Below are positions 37,131-37,182 of a stretch of DNA of 37,182 nucleotides, piece by piece. The stretch lies in contig NZ_CAKQVD010000015.1 in the NCBI RefSeq assembly GCF_934277605.1, forward strand, positions 1 to 37,182, read 5' to 3'. The notes beneath the pieces were generated by a model, which saw only the letters and a list, made by a program, of their open reading frames with translations, ran no database searches and was not told the origin of the DNA. The stretch's first letter is position 1. Each line of letters starts with the position of its first letter. The translations under genes were made by a program, and so were the position numbers. This DNA comes from an uncultured Anaerotignum sp. Lineage in GTDB: Bacteria; Bacillota; Clostridia; Lachnospirales; Anaerotignaceae.

Positions 37131-37182
37131 GCTAAGACAGAGGAATAAACAGACGAGTTCCATCGGCTCAAAAGCCTTGAAA

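Noticed and set aside
1..37182. tRNA, rRNA, insertion sequences, integrases, phage genes or a defence island
   Set aside because: None was seen. All well-supported genes are metabolic, translational, regulatory or transport genes, with little sign of mobile DNA.

Overview
The window reads as a chromosomal segment of an anaerobic, moderate-GC Bacillota (Clostridia, probably Lachnospirales or a close relative). The evidence is the threonyl-tRNA synthetase gene behind a T-box leader, the infC-rpmI-rplT operon behind an attenuator-type leader, the yerC-pcrA-ligA arrangement, consensus sigma-A promoters and AGGAGG-type ribosome binding sites. Nearly all genes read rightwards. I see no tRNA, rRNA, insertion sequence, prophage or CRISPR array.

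Layout. 1-2.7 kb: the 3' part of a HisJ-like PHP phosphatase, a leftward pair (YbaK deacylase, Rrf2/IscR-like regulator) and a second PHP phosphatase. 2.8-7.5 kb: TrpR-like YerC, PcrA helicase and NAD-dependent DNA ligase. 7.6-9.5 kb: a LysR regulator and a NudC-like NADH pyrophosphatase. 9.7-17.8 kb: a second LysR regulator divergent from a seven-gene cluster built around shikimate/quinate chemistry. That cluster holds two YdiB-like dehydrogenases, an MFS transporter, a chorismate mutase-shikimate kinase fusion, a sugar-isomerase-like TIM barrel, a small ABM-fold protein and an old-yellow-enzyme-type flavin/Fe-S reductase. It is the most interesting part of the window: it looks like a dedicated uptake and conversion locus for plant-derived quinate/shikimate, possibly with a reductive branch not matching a pathway I can name.

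18-21.4 kb: a DUF1538 membrane protein with a tandem P-II-domain partner, then a CorA magnesium channel. 21.4-25.2 kb: the translation block (T-box, thrS, L20-type leader, infC, rpmI, rplT). 25.2-30.9 kb: an AEC transporter, a membrane diguanylate cyclase, and an XRE-cupin regulator followed by a YkvI-like transporter and a class III PLP enzyme; a perfect dyad sits just downstream of the transporter promoter. 30.9-34.7 kb: a leftward sodium:alanine symporter, homoserine dehydrogenase and a hypothetical protein. 34.7-37.2 kb: a leftward radical SAM/cupin pair, a small zinc-ribbon protein and a Cys-rich leftward reading frame without a convincing start, bounded by tandem hairpins.

Functions are assigned from motifs and remembered family features; no database search was run.
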